From CAYZGU01 sp964478165 (GTDB taxonomy: Bacteria > Poribacteria > WGA-4E > JAJDTR01), in assembly GCA_964478165.1 (NCBI GenBank), contig CAYZGU010000039.1, forward strand, positions 62,001 to 126,000: a stretch of 64,000 nt of DNA. The letters run 5' to 3'. Position 1 is the stretch's first letter, and every line of letters begins with the position of its first letter. Below are positions 55,674-64,000 of the stretch, one piece after another. A program made the translations under genes and the position numbers. Below the pieces are notes generated by a model. It made no database searches. It saw nothing but the letters and a program-made list of their open reading frames with translations, and was not told the origin of the DNA.

Positions 55674-56857
55674 TCACCTGTCTTCCCAGAGATGCTCCGC
55701 GATCGCATCTTCATTTAGATCGGTTCCCCAGCCAGGTTTTGTGGGCACGGTTATGCAACCATCTACAATCTCGGGTGGATTGGTGACTAGTTCATCCTTC
55801 CACGGGACATCATCAACATCAATTTCCATGATGTGAACGTTGGGTAGAACAGCACAGAGACTAGCACTCATAAATGATGCCAGGTGGCTATAGTAATTGT
55901 GAGGCGCAACATTAGTTTGGTAGACTTCGGCAAGATCGCCGATTTTCTTGGACTGCGAAAATCCATTCCACGGCACGTCAATCATTAGCACATCTGCTGC
56001 ATGTAACTCCAAATAAGGGATAAATTCGCGCATGTAGAAAAGGTTTTCGCCAGTGCAGATTGGTGTTGTAGTTGATTCTCTAATTTGTAGGATAGCTTCC
56101 GGATCATACATGTCGATTTCGAGCCATTGGAGATTAAATTGCTCTAGCATTTTAGCAATGCGTAAGCAGCCTTCAGTTTTGAAATTGAAGTTGAGGTCCA
56201 AGGAGAGACCGAAATGTTGGCCGACTGCATCCCGAAACGTCCCAATTAGGGTCTCAATGTGTCGAAGAAGTCGGGGAGTAACAACCTGGTCTGTTGTTCC
56301 GGGGCCAATTCCAAATCCATCAAAGTGCACTGAAGCAGGCTCTCCGGGAAATATGATGTTGGTCTTAAGTGCTGTAAATCCGCGACCTACCACTTCGGTG
56401 CCTAGGGCGGAGACATCCTTCATTGTTTTGAGCGGTGGTGTTCCTATTAGCTCGTAGTTCCTTGCGCGTGATGTGCCGCAATGAGACCAATACACCGGAA
56501 TGCTATCGCGTGTTGGACCACCAAATAGTTCAACAACTGAAGTGCCGAGGGCCTTCGATTTGATGTCGATTAAAGCACAGTCAATTCCTGCGATAGCTTT
56601 TGCACCAATTCCTCCTGGACTCTGACGCGTGGCGCGAATCATGTCCCAAAATCGCATTTCGTAGGCTCTAGGATCGCTGTCTATATGTCTATAAGCACCG
56701 GCTTCAAATCTTCAATTGCTCCGCGGATACCATGTGGAGATCTGCCATCGCTACACTCACCGTATCCGGTAATCCCTTCATTCGTTTCAATCTTGACGAA
56801 CGTCCACGGACGCCATCCTGCGTCTACGATGAATGTTTGAATGTCGGTAATTTTCAT
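55674..56857 (-). pseudogene. Mandelate racemase/enolase-superfamily gene, frameshifted by an 8-bp duplication
   Basis: The gene starts at an ATG at 56857 (MKITDIQTFIVDAGWRP), which is the typical capping-domain start, and runs to LKPVLIDI before a TAG at 56683. The rest of the protein continues in another frame (SDPRAYEMRFWDMIR...) down to 55674. Between them the 8-mer TGTCTATA (plus strand) occurs twice in tandem at 56678-56693; removing one copy restores a single frame of about 391 residues, the family norm. The barrel keeps metal ligands: Asp in LSLDLNFNF, Glu in WLEIDMYD and Glu in CTGENLF, plus a lysine in ALKTN. It would be an acid-sugar dehydratase or racemase. Either a recent null allele, a switchable one, or a sequencing/assembly error. 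Confidence 0.88.
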
Positions 56858-57044
56858 AAGGTTTACGAGGTGATGTTTGCTTTCGAGTTTTGGTGCTAGA
56901 TTTTGAATTATCTTGTCTTAAGATTGTGAAAACTCTAATTAATCTCTCGACCACATGGGTAGTAGATCGGCAGAATCCAAAAGGCCGTGTGTGGTCGATC
57001 CGTGGGCCCCAATGTTGCTGCGTGACAATTCTGACTGCTACCAC

Positions 57045-58205
57045 TCATGGTTCCGGAGGTGCTTCTTCGTGTGTTTCAAGTCCGTCTGGTCCATTTTGTA
57101 TTTCGAGCGCTGCTTCCAGTAGGGCGTTTGCAAGGAATTGTGGATTGACCTCGGCCCGGCCGCGGAATGTCCTGACCTTCTTGCCATGAATTTTTAATAC
57201 AGCAAGCTCTTTTCCACCCAGATGGATGCCGACCTGCGCATTTCGCGTTTCACCGGGACCATTTACTTCACAGCCCATGACGGCGACAGGAATCTTTATC
57301 CCGTGCTTCTCCAGTAATTCTTCGGCCGTGGCGACAATGCCTTCGTAATCGGCCTGGGGATCGCCTCTGCCACAAAATGGACAAGAGATTACATCAAGAA
57401 TGTTGTCTGCCAATCCTAGAGTACGGAGCAATTCCTTCGCAGTGAGCACTTCTTCCACTGGATCACCAGTGATTGAAATTCGGATGGTGTCCCCGATACC
57501 GTTCATCAACAGCGTTCCAATGCCGATTGCCGATTTAACATGGGCGCGCCGGGGCGTACCTGCTTCGGTAACACCAAGATGAAGAGGGTAGGGAAGTTTC
57601 GTGGAGAGTAGACGATTTGCTTCGACCATTCTCAAGGGGTCGCTTGACTTGACAGAGATCGCGATGTCGGTGAAGTCGTGTGCTTCGCAGATTTTTACAT
57701 GACGCATAGCGCTTTCGACGAGTGCCTCTGCGGTTGGGGAGGGGTACTTGTCTAGAAGATCCTTCTCAAGGGACCCCTCGTTCACGCCGATACGGATGGG
57801 GACGCCTGCGGATTTTGCTCCTGAAAGAACTTGCGCAATCCGCTTTTCGTTACCAATGTTTCCGGGATTGATTCGGACCTTTGCGATTTGAGCGTCAATC
57901 GCGTCAAGTGCATAGCGATAATTGAAATGAATGTCAGAGACGATTGGTACCGGCGCCTTTCGGACCAGTGTGGAAAGGGCCTTCGCGTCTTCTTCCTCAG
58001 GAACTGCGACGCGGACGATGTCTGCTCCTGCCTTTACACAGCGGTCAATCTGATGCAGTGTCGCATCAGTATCGTGTGTGAGTGTCGTCGTCATCGTTTG
58101 TATCGAGACTGGACTGCCTCCGCCGATTGGCACGGTTCCGACATTGATGCGCTTTGTAGGTCTGCGCCTCCTCATCTCTGGAGATTCATTTGTGGTTGTT
58201 CTCAT
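57045..58205 (-). CDS. ispG: 4-hydroxy-3-methylbut-2-enyl diphosphate synthase
   Basis: Fe-S enzyme of the MEP isoprenoid pathway (also called GcpE), converting MEcPP to HMBPP. 386 residues from the ATG at 58205, which has AAAGGA six bases upstream; a TTG nine codons earlier is unsupported. The TIM-barrel part (VGTVPIGGGSPVSIQTMT, PIVSDIHFNYRYAL, KVRINPGNIG) is followed by the [4Fe-4S] ligands CPFC and GCEVNGPGE. The tail after about 375 is acidic and variable. It follows the enolase-superfamily gene region by about 190 bases. Confidence 0.95.
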   Translation of the reverse strand: MRTTTNESPEMRRRRPTKRINVGTVPIGGGSPVSIQTMTTTLTHDTDATLHQIDRCVKAGADIVRVAVPEEEDAKALSTLVRKAPVPIVSDIHFNYRYALDAIDAQIAKVRINPGNIGNEKRIAQVLSGAKSAGVPIRIGVNEGSLEKDLLDKYPSPTAEALVESAMRHVKICEAHDFTDIAISVKSSDPLRMVEANRLLSTKLPYPLHLGVTEAGTPRRAHVKSAIGIGTLLMNGIGDTIRISITGDPVEEVLTAKELLRTLGLADNILDVISCPFCGRGDPQADYEGIVATAEELLEKHGIKIPVAVMGCEVNGPGETRNAQVGIHLGGKELAVLKIHGKKVRTFRGRAEVNPQFLANALLEAALEIQNGPDGLETHEEAPPEP

Positions 58206-58677
58206 TTTTAGTCCTTTTCGATTTCTTCTCAATGTTCAAATCTGTCGAGCGGAAAGCTGAGTTACAGCAACCTCAAATTTTCTCTGTACCACATGTCCAC
58301 CACAAGTTTCTGAGGGGTCTTGGTGATACAATGTGTTACGAAGTTGTCACCGAGGGTGACGGGCATTTGGGAATACAGGGATCTTGATGTGTGCAAAACA
58401 TTATAAGGCATCGAATCCCATAGGTCCTCTTGGATTTGTTTAGAATCGCATTAGGCTTTTCAGGATGGTTCAATTTGTGTATGGCGACCTCCGGCATGAC
58501 ATCATTCCGGCAGGCGCTGGGGTTGGTGTGTATGTAGTATTACCCATATCTTGGGTGCCGGTTCCCGCTGGAATTCGTCCACAAAAAGAGGTTCGAAAGT
58601 AATCCTTGACAGATTGATGGAAGGTGAGTGAGGCTGTGACCTTTCAATAATCGCTCCCGTTGGAATCCCGAGTTCAG
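58206..58677. other. Gap between ispG and hisC
   Basis: 472 bases with no supported gene or promoter on either strand. Confidence 0.5.
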
Positions 58678-59760
58678 TCAGTCTAGAACTGCAGACAACG
58701 CGGTAATGAATTGCTCGTTTTGGTCCGGTTTTCCGACGGTAACTCTTACGGCATTGGGAAAGCCATATGGAGCCATAGGACGAACGATGATTCCTTTACG
58801 AATAAGTGCTTCAGAAATGTCTTCTCCTAGTTGTCCCAGGTGGACCAGGACGAAGTTTCCTTGAGTTTCCACATAGTCGAGTCCCATCCCATTCAATGCC
58901 TTATACAGGTACGATTTGCCTGAAACATTCAATTCTTTGCTCTGGTTTACGTGGTCGGTATCGTGTAGCGCGGCACGGCCAGCCGCTTGTGCAATCAGGT
59001 TGCAATTGAACGGCTGGCGTACGCGATTCAACATTTCAATTGTTTTGGGCTTAGCAATTCCATAACCGATTCGCAATCCCGCCAGGCCATAGATTTTTGA
59101 GAAAGTCCGTGTAATAATTGCGTTGTGACCGTCGTTTATGTATGCAAGCGTCTGTGGATAGTCAGGCCTTTCGACGTATTCATAGTAAGCTTCGTCAAAC
59201 ACAACAAGTACATTATCTGGCACACGATTCATTAGGCGCTCTGTTTGTTCTTGTGTAACCATGGTCCCAGTGGGGTTGTTCGGGTTTGCGATGAAAATCA
59301 CCTTTGTTCTGTCGGTGATGGCATCTGCCATAGCTTCTAGGTCATGAGTGTCTCTGCACATTGGCGTCACAATTGATTTCGCGCCACAAATCTTCGAAAC
59401 CAGCATATAAACGACAAATGCGCTTTCAGAATAAATTACTTCATCACCAGGCGCGATGTAGGTTTCGCCGACAATCTGCAATATGTCGTTCGAACCGTTT
59501 CCCAAGATAAGATTTCCTGGTCCAGTGTTCAAATGTCCAGCAAGCGCATTCTTAAGATAATATGCATTTCCGTCGGGATAGAGATTGATATCTATTGCTG
59601 CACGCTCCACTGCTGCTTGGGCCAAGGGAGACGGACCAAGTGGATTTTCGTTCGATGCCAACTTGACGATATCTCTAATGCCGAGTTCCCGCCGAACTTC
59701 TTCAATCGGTTTTCCTGCCTGGTAGGGCTGGATGGTTTCAATACCCGGTTTTGGTCTCAT
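58678..59760 (-). CDS. hisC: Histidinol-phosphate aminotransferase
   Basis: PLP-dependent fold-I aminotransferase, 360 residues, for the seventh step of histidine synthesis; HisC-like enzymes may also act on aromatic 2-oxo acids. Motifs: KLASNENPLGPSP (33-45), NPNNPTGT (159-166), Asp189 in VFDEAYYEY, the PLP lysine Lys222 in TRTFSKIYGLAGLRIGYG, and RVTVG near the C-terminus. AGGTGAG is immediately upstream of the ATG. No other his genes are nearby. Confidence 0.92.
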   Translation of the reverse strand: MRPKPGIETIQPYQAGKPIEEVRRELGIRDIVKLASNENPLGPSPLAQAAVERAAIDINLYPDGNAYYLKNALAGHLNTGPGNLILGNGSNDILQIVGETYIAPGDEVIYSESAFVVYMLVSKICGAKSIVTPMCRDTHDLEAMADAITDRTKVIFIANPNNPTGTMVTQEQTERLMNRVPDNVLVVFDEAYYEYVERPDYPQTLAYINDGHNAIITRTFSKIYGLAGLRIGYGIAKPKTIEMLNRVRQPFNCNLIAQAAGRAALHDTDHVNQSKELNVSGKSYLYKALNGMGLDYVETQGNFVLVHLGQLGEDISEALIRKGIIVRPMAPYGFPNAVRVTVGKPDQNEQFITALSAVLD

Positions 59761-60453
59761 AACTCACCTGTATCATCGGATTATGTTTGAACAATCAGAT
59801 CTGTCTGACGCCGGTAAAAGTATCATGAACCCCCATTGATGTCAAGGTCAAACTCAGATGCTTAACCGCTAAGGCAGTAATTGGAATCGGTTTGACACAG
59901 ACTAGGGACAGAAGTATAATTGCACGTGTTTTGACGGTTTGTAATAATGAATGGACAGCACGCTGTCGCCGTACAGCATCTGTAGTATCGGTTTTTCAGT
60001 ACAAAAATTCATGGCTGGTGGAAGGTTGGAGAAGCGGCTAAAGAACAATAATTTATGCAGGTGTGTGATGTGGTGTTCGTGTCCTAAAACCTTTTAAAAT
60101 AAGGGTCCGATGGTAGTCTTGATACAGAAACATTTGCTCTACGGAGTGCCGGGCCTCCGTTCGGTGTATTGCTTTCGTTCATTTCAGCGACGTGTTTCAA
60201 GAGGGGTAGATGTATTGATTGCGTTTCTACTAAATGATTTGGGAGTGCTCAATTACTGGAACATGCGGTTCAAATGCTGCAATCCGGTGGAGGTTCGCCA
60301 TGGTGGTGGTCCCTGTGTGTATCAGTTCTGCTATTCTCAAACCATTCACCGGAGTAAAGAGAAATGGAGAAATCAGTGCGCACCGAAAGTCAACGACATG
60401 GCCTGGAATCGGTGCGGGATGTGTAAAAACACTGGAGAATAAATGAGATCGAA
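59761..60453. other. Divergent gap between hisC and the threonine-synthase-like gene
   Basis: 693 bases. An open + strand frame at 60110-60442 shows no family and no ribosome-binding site. A four-codon frame (60443-60457) with GGAG in front overlaps the next gene's start. No clear promoter. Confidence 0.5.
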
Positions 60454-61581
60454 ATGACGAACTATGTTTGCAACAGGTGTAACACATCCTACAGGATTGA
60501 AGCTCTTCGCTACAAATGTGATTGTGGTTTCCCGCTTAGCATAAAGAAACCAGTCCCCTCTTTCCCGATTGATAGTATTTCTGCGCGGGCTAGCAGTCTC
60601 TGGCGCTATAGGGAGGCGATTCCGATATCTGACGATGCATCGATTGTGACACTTGGTGAGGGTATGACACCCCTCTTGCCATTTAATTGTTCAACGAATG
60701 ACCACCATTTAAAATTAGATTTTGTTTCCCCAACTGGTTCATATAAGGATCGTGGCGCGTCTGTCTTGTTGTCGAAATTTAAGGAACTTGGTTCTCGAGA
60801 GGTCATTGATGATTCATCGGGGAATGCCGGAGCAGCAATAGCGGCCTATAGCGCAAGGGCCGATATTGGTTGCACAATCTACTGTCCCGTGTCCGCATCC
60901 AAGGGAAAACTCTCACAAATCTCAATGCATGGTGCGAATCTTGAATTAATTGATGGGAACCGTGCTGCGACGACAGAAGCTATTTTGAAAGTGGTTAGAG
61001 AGTCTCATTACGCGTCACACACTTGGAATCCGTTTTTTCTCGAAGGAACAAAAACAGTTGCTTTTGAAATCGCCGAGCAACTCGGTTGGCGGGTTCCAGA
61101 TCACGTGATCTGTCCTATCGGTTCTGGGAGTATTTACCTTGGGTTGTACATGGGTTTCGGTGAACTTCATGCGGGACGGGTTATCCGAAAAATGCCGCGA
61201 CTGTTGGGCGTTCAGGCGGACGCATGTTGCCCAATTTATACCGCGTATAACGAGAACCGGGTGGAAATTGAGTGTGTGCCCCAAACGCATGAGACACTTG
61301 CTGAGGGGATTGTCGCAGAATGTCCAGTACGTAGCCGTAGGATTTTGGACGTCCGGTGTGAAACGGAAGGTGCAATTACCATTGTGAACGAGGAAGAAAT
61401 AAAGTGTGGAATTAAAGTCCTTGCTTCACAAGGAATCTACGTTGAACCGACTTCTGCTGTAGTAGTGAAAGCTTTTGACAAGTTTGTCGAAGCAGGAATT
61501 ATTCGAAGGGGGGATCTCGTTGTCTCAATCCTAACTGGTTCTGGGTTAAAAGCAACGGACAAGCTGAGCAAGATGACATAA
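60454..61581 (+). CDS. thrC: Threonine synthase-like PLP enzyme
   Basis: 375-residue fold-II PLP enzyme of the threonine synthase group, which makes threonine from O-phosphohomoserine. An N-terminal zinc ribbon (Cys6, Cys9, Cys22, Cys24) precedes the catalytic domain, as in one ThrC subclass. The PLP lysine is Lys98 in PTGSYKDRG, followed by SSGNAGAAIAAYSA and a phosphate-binding GSGSIYLG. Cystathionine-synthase-like or other lyase activity is possible. The ATG overlaps the stop of a tiny four-codon frame (ATGA) whose GGAG is the only ribosome-binding site nearby. Confidence 0.82.
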   Translation: MTNYVCNRCNTSYRIEALRYKCDCGFPLSIKKPVPSFPIDSISARASSLWRYREAIPISDDASIVTLGEGMTPLLPFNCSTNDHHLKLDFVSPTGSYKDRGASVLLSKFKELGSREVIDDSSGNAGAAIAAYSARADIGCTIYCPVSASKGKLSQISMHGANLELIDGNRAATTEAILKVVRESHYASHTWNPFFLEGTKTVAFEIAEQLGWRVPDHVICPIGSGSIYLGLYMGFGELHAGRVIRKMPRLLGVQADACCPIYTAYNENRVEIECVPQTHETLAEGIVAECPVRSRRILDVRCETEGAITIVNEEEIKCGIKVLASQGIYVEPTSAVVVKAFDKFVEAGIIRRGDLVVSILTGSGLKATDKLSKMT

Positions 61582-61694
61582 ACTCTTCTCATTGACACTT
61601 ATTCTGCTTTTACAGTGTTTACGTGTCTCGAAATTTGAGAAGTTGAAATGGTCAAATTCTCTTAGGCCGGACTTCGTTACTGTTCGATTTTGTC

Positions 61695-63845
61695 TCATTG
61701 GGTACTAACTGGTCGGACTTCTAATTCGACAACGAGGCCTGTCTCTGACTGTTCCCATCGGATGAGGCGTCCAACAGAGGAAACCCAGAGGCGTTGACCA
61801 TCTATACTAAGCCGGAAACAGCTGAACTGCTTTCCTTGTACAGTCATTTCCTCGGCATCTTCAACGAGGATTTCTACAGAATTGAGCGTTCCGCGCTCCG
61901 GGTCTAGCGCCACGGTAACCCAGTTCATTCCTGTAAAGAGTTCCTTTTTGCGGAACAGCAGATCCCAGTGCCAGAACATGCGATTCCCTATGAAGGAAGT
62001 GTTTTTGTCAATCCACATTTCTGAGAATTCATCTCCCTGTCTACATTGAAGGCGTGTGCCGTCTCGGGTGTATTCATAGGATGTTTTTTTGCCATCTATG
62101 TCTAGGTCTGACTGATAATATAGGGGTCTTCCATCAAGCGATAGGTACATTGTTGATACTACACTGACACGTCCGAAATCATCATGATTGATTTCGGAGG
62201 TTCCTTCGATTTCATAGCACTTGATTCCCTTGTAGGTTAAGATTGCCTTGACATGGTTTTGTTCGCTTCCGATATGCCGACCATTAAGCGTCAAAGTGAA
62301 GTGATTCCGCTCATCAATTTGAAGGGGAATTAGATCTTGCCACGCAATCGCTGCGCTCTGAAAGTCCAGAACTTGCATTTTCGTTGTGTCTGAGTCTGGT
62401 AGCCATTGTCCCTGGTTTTGCCACAATGCAAGGTGAGCAGCGCTGAGCCTTTCAGTTTCTCCGGTCAATGCATCTATACTAATCCAATCTCCATACGATT
62501 CGACATAGACTTCTACCCAATGGTGTTGGACAAAGATCCCATTGCTAGTGTATAGTAATCCACCGAGAATACGAGCAGGGATTTGAAGTGAACGAAGAAG
62601 AGCAACCACCAGACGTGATGTTGACAGAGCGTCGCCGGACTTGTTTGCTAGGCATTCTTGAGCTGAAACCGTTTTTGACGCGTAACTGATTTCTTGCGTT
62701 ATCCAGTGTACAATGGCATTTGTGGCCTCAACGGTTGTCTCGGTTGTAGTCGTGATTTCCCGTGATTTCTCTCGTATCTCGGTGTTCTCGGACTGGATTT
62801 CGACTTCGGGTTGCAGAAACACGTTGTCAGAGTAGATGTGCTTAATCAATGTCGATCCCATCATTCGCTTTCGCGGCTCGAGGATTCGGACATTGAGAAT
62901 ACCATTGATGTGGACGACATTTTCCGTCCGTTCGGTTTTGCCCTCAAACCACTGGTTTGGTGGGTTGGTGGGCGTTTCTCCCGACGCCAGAATATGAAGA
63001 TCAAGACGAGCTTGTAACGCTAGAAGTTCTGTCGATTTACCTAGATCCTGTTGTGCTTTGATGCGCGGCAATCTGGAATCATTAAGCAAGGCGTCTATGC
63101 CGGTTTCCAATCTGATTTTGGAACCGGCTACGGAGCTGTCTGAGAGCATGACTTCGGTTTGTCGTGAAGGAATGGCCCACTTTACAATTCGCCTGGATTT
63201 CCTATCGTACCAAAATTCCATCAAGTTTCCATTGCTATTCCCTTCGAACCAGTCAGTTTGGTAGACAGTGTTTCCTACGGCGAGTGTCTCCCCGCCAATC
63301 CATCTGAGTTGGAATGTGACAGTTTTCGGCACTTGTGGAATCGCAAGTGGTGTCAGAATCTGAAATGATTGGGATTGTCGTTTCTCAAAGTCATATTGAC
63401 TGAGGAGGACATTGTAGTGGTCAACACGGAAGTTATTATCCACAAGATAGGTTGTGTCCGGCATCGGAATATCGCTGTCGAAATTCTGACCAGCCGCGAT
63501 AATCTGGTTCATTGCAATCCCCTTCCCAAAATGAGTGTCAATTGTAGATTGGGTAAACCCATTGATTGAAGTGGAGAGATGGTATTCCATGGGTAGCAGT
63601 GTGTCCGCGTTTAGCCGCGTATTTGCAACTAATCGAATTTCCTGATTCAGTTCAGCTCGGCCAATGCTGAAGAGTACAGTGGTCTCAATTAATAGGTCAT
63701 TCGTTTCTTGGGCGATTTGATAGTGTACGTATCCGACTGGGAGGTCGGCCATTCTGATTTCGTAAAATGTCCGTTCTGCGTACGCATTTAGAGTATGCGA
63801 AAGAAAGGAAAAACCAAAACAGAGCACAATTGAAAGCTTGGTCAT
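61695..63845 (-). CDS. Exported transglutaminase-like protein lacking the catalytic Cys
   Basis: 716 residues with a signal peptide (1-23, ending AYA). N-terminal and C-terminal regions are beta-rich, flanking a transglutaminase-core domain at about 375-465. There, the usual GDC[TS]E sequence at the nucleophile reads GDALSTS (404-410), so Cys is Ala406, while the His (FVQHHWVEVY, His442) and Asp (SIDAL, Asp458) of the triad remain. The flanking RLVVALLRSLQIPARILGG is typical of the family. It is probably a non-catalytic peptide-binding or scaffold protein in the periplasm. GGAG lies nine bases before the ATG. The partial gene at the window end is 50 bases upstream on the same strand. Confidence 0.8.
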   Translation of the reverse strand: MTKLSIVLCFGFSFLSHTLNAYAERTFYEIRMADLPVGYVHYQIAQETNDLLIETTVLFSIGRAELNQEIRLVANTRLNADTLLPMEYHLSTSINGFTQSTIDTHFGKGIAMNQIIAAGQNFDSDIPMPDTTYLVDNNFRVDHYNVLLSQYDFEKRQSQSFQILTPLAIPQVPKTVTFQLRWIGGETLAVGNTVYQTDWFEGNSNGNLMEFWYDRKSRRIVKWAIPSRQTEVMLSDSSVAGSKIRLETGIDALLNDSRLPRIKAQQDLGKSTELLALQARLDLHILASGETPTNPPNQWFEGKTERTENVVHINGILNVRILEPRKRMMGSTLIKHIYSDNVFLQPEVEIQSENTEIREKSREITTTTETTVEATNAIVHWITQEISYASKTVSAQECLANKSGDALSTSRLVVALLRSLQIPARILGGLLYTSNGIFVQHHWVEVYVESYGDWISIDALTGETERLSAAHLALWQNQGQWLPDSDTTKMQVLDFQSAAIAWQDLIPLQIDERNHFTLTLNGRHIGSEQNHVKAILTYKGIKCYEIEGTSEINHDDFGRVSVVSTMYLSLDGRPLYYQSDLDIDGKKTSYEYTRDGTRLQCRQGDEFSEMWIDKNTSFIGNRMFWHWDLLFRKKELFTGMNWVTVALDPERGTLNSVEILVEDAEEMTVQGKQFSCFRLSIDGQRLWVSSVGRLIRWEQSETGLVVELEVRPVSTQ

Positions 63846-63895
63846 GTCTGAAATCTCCGATGTCGCTTGGTTCGACTTGTGGACATGGTTTCCTG

Positions 63896-64000
63896 TTAGT
63901 CCAGGGTCTGGCCAGGCTGAAGTTCAATGATTTCTACGTTCTGATCCTTTGTAAGTTGACGAAGTGCGGCCGGTGTTCCCGTCAACAAAGGAAAAGTCCC
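63896..64000 (-). CDS. C-terminal end of an unidentified protein (partial)
   Basis: An open minus-strand frame enters from the window edge and stops at a TAA (63896-63898). The 34 visible residues read as a sensible protein tail (PLLTGTPAALRQLTKDQ, then VEIIELQPGQTLD), but this is too little to name a family. It runs towards the transglutaminase-like gene and is probably its operon partner. Confidence 0.55.
   Translation of the reverse strand, partial: GTFPLLTGTPAALRQLTKDQNVEIIELQPGQTLD

Noticed and set aside
60110..60442. 110-codon open frame before the threonine-synthase-like gene
   Set aside because: No start signal, no family likeness, and overlapping frames on the other strand are equally long.
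1..64000. CRISPR array, insertion sequence, prophage, rRNA, or sigma-54 promoter
   Set aside because: No regularly spaced repeats, transposase, integrase or rRNA sequence was seen, and no GGCAC-N5-TTGC type site was found despite rpoN being present.

Overview
The window looks like a chromosome segment of a Gram-negative bacterium: it carries an LPS transport and acylation cluster (an LpxL-type acyltransferase, lptC, lptA, lptB), rpoN, a LolB-like lipoprotein and periplasmic proteins. The mix of a phytanoyl-CoA dioxygenase, a Gfo/Idh oxidoreductase, a mandelate-racemase-family enzyme, an FAA hydrolase and a molybdenum hydroxylase resembles what I know of Candidatus Poribacteria and other host- or sponge-associated candidate phyla. 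That assignment is a guess from gene content; there is no rRNA or marker phylogeny here. Base composition is mid-GC. No phage, insertion sequence or CRISPR array is visible.

Layout. 1-1436: folE and an SDR (+). 1482-4367: two CNNM/CorC-type membrane proteins (-). 4872-6932: a soluble Hanks-type Ser/Thr kinase with a helical-repeat tail (+). 7825-9439: aroK-aroB (+). 10256-16590: valS, a thioesterase, nadB, rnhA and an HD hydrolase (all -). 16710-24857: the block lpxL-like, lptC, lptA, lptB, rpoN, hprK, ptsH (-), ending in a wrecked ptsI. 25249-26025: a methyltransferase (+). 26673-31675: a PaoABC-like molybdenum hydroxylase with a small Cys-rich protein and a DUF1326 protein (-). 31771-33773: PhyH and Gfo/Idh (-). 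34029-36449: a membrane histidine kinase (-). 37536-38291: GDPD (-). 38982-41042: a TPR/beta-propeller protein (+). 41644-49211: argD, a LolB-like lipoprotein, ispE, tRNA-Gln, rplY, amidase, GerMN protein and pth (+). 49858-53266: FAA hydrolase, HhH-GPD glycosylase and class IV aminotransferase (+). 53980-59760: purD, a frameshifted enolase-superfamily gene, ispG and hisC (-). 60454-61581: a threonine-synthase-like gene (+). 61695-64000: a pseudo-transglutaminase and the tail of one more gene (-).

The most striking theme is gene decay. About one fifth of the window is non-coding, far more than usual for a free-living bacterium, and several gaps hold recognisable gene corpses. ptsI survives only as about 115 N-terminal and 90 C-terminal codons, in three frames. 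The gap between ptsH and hprK reads like a decayed mannose-type EIIA. HPr itself has lost the proline of its His-15 motif but keeps His-15 and Ser-46, and HprK is intact. This suggests a phosphotransferase relay stripped of its PEP-dependent input, with the kinase/HPr-Ser pair retained. Independently, an exact 8-bp tandem duplication has frameshifted the mandelate-racemase-family gene. Other points of note are a G9 tract inside the molybdopterin-binding motif of the hydroxylase, a transglutaminase-like protein without its catalytic cysteine, a perfect 21-bp inverted repeat in front of the histidine kinase, and a lolB-ispE-tRNA-Gln-rplY-pth block without the usual prs.
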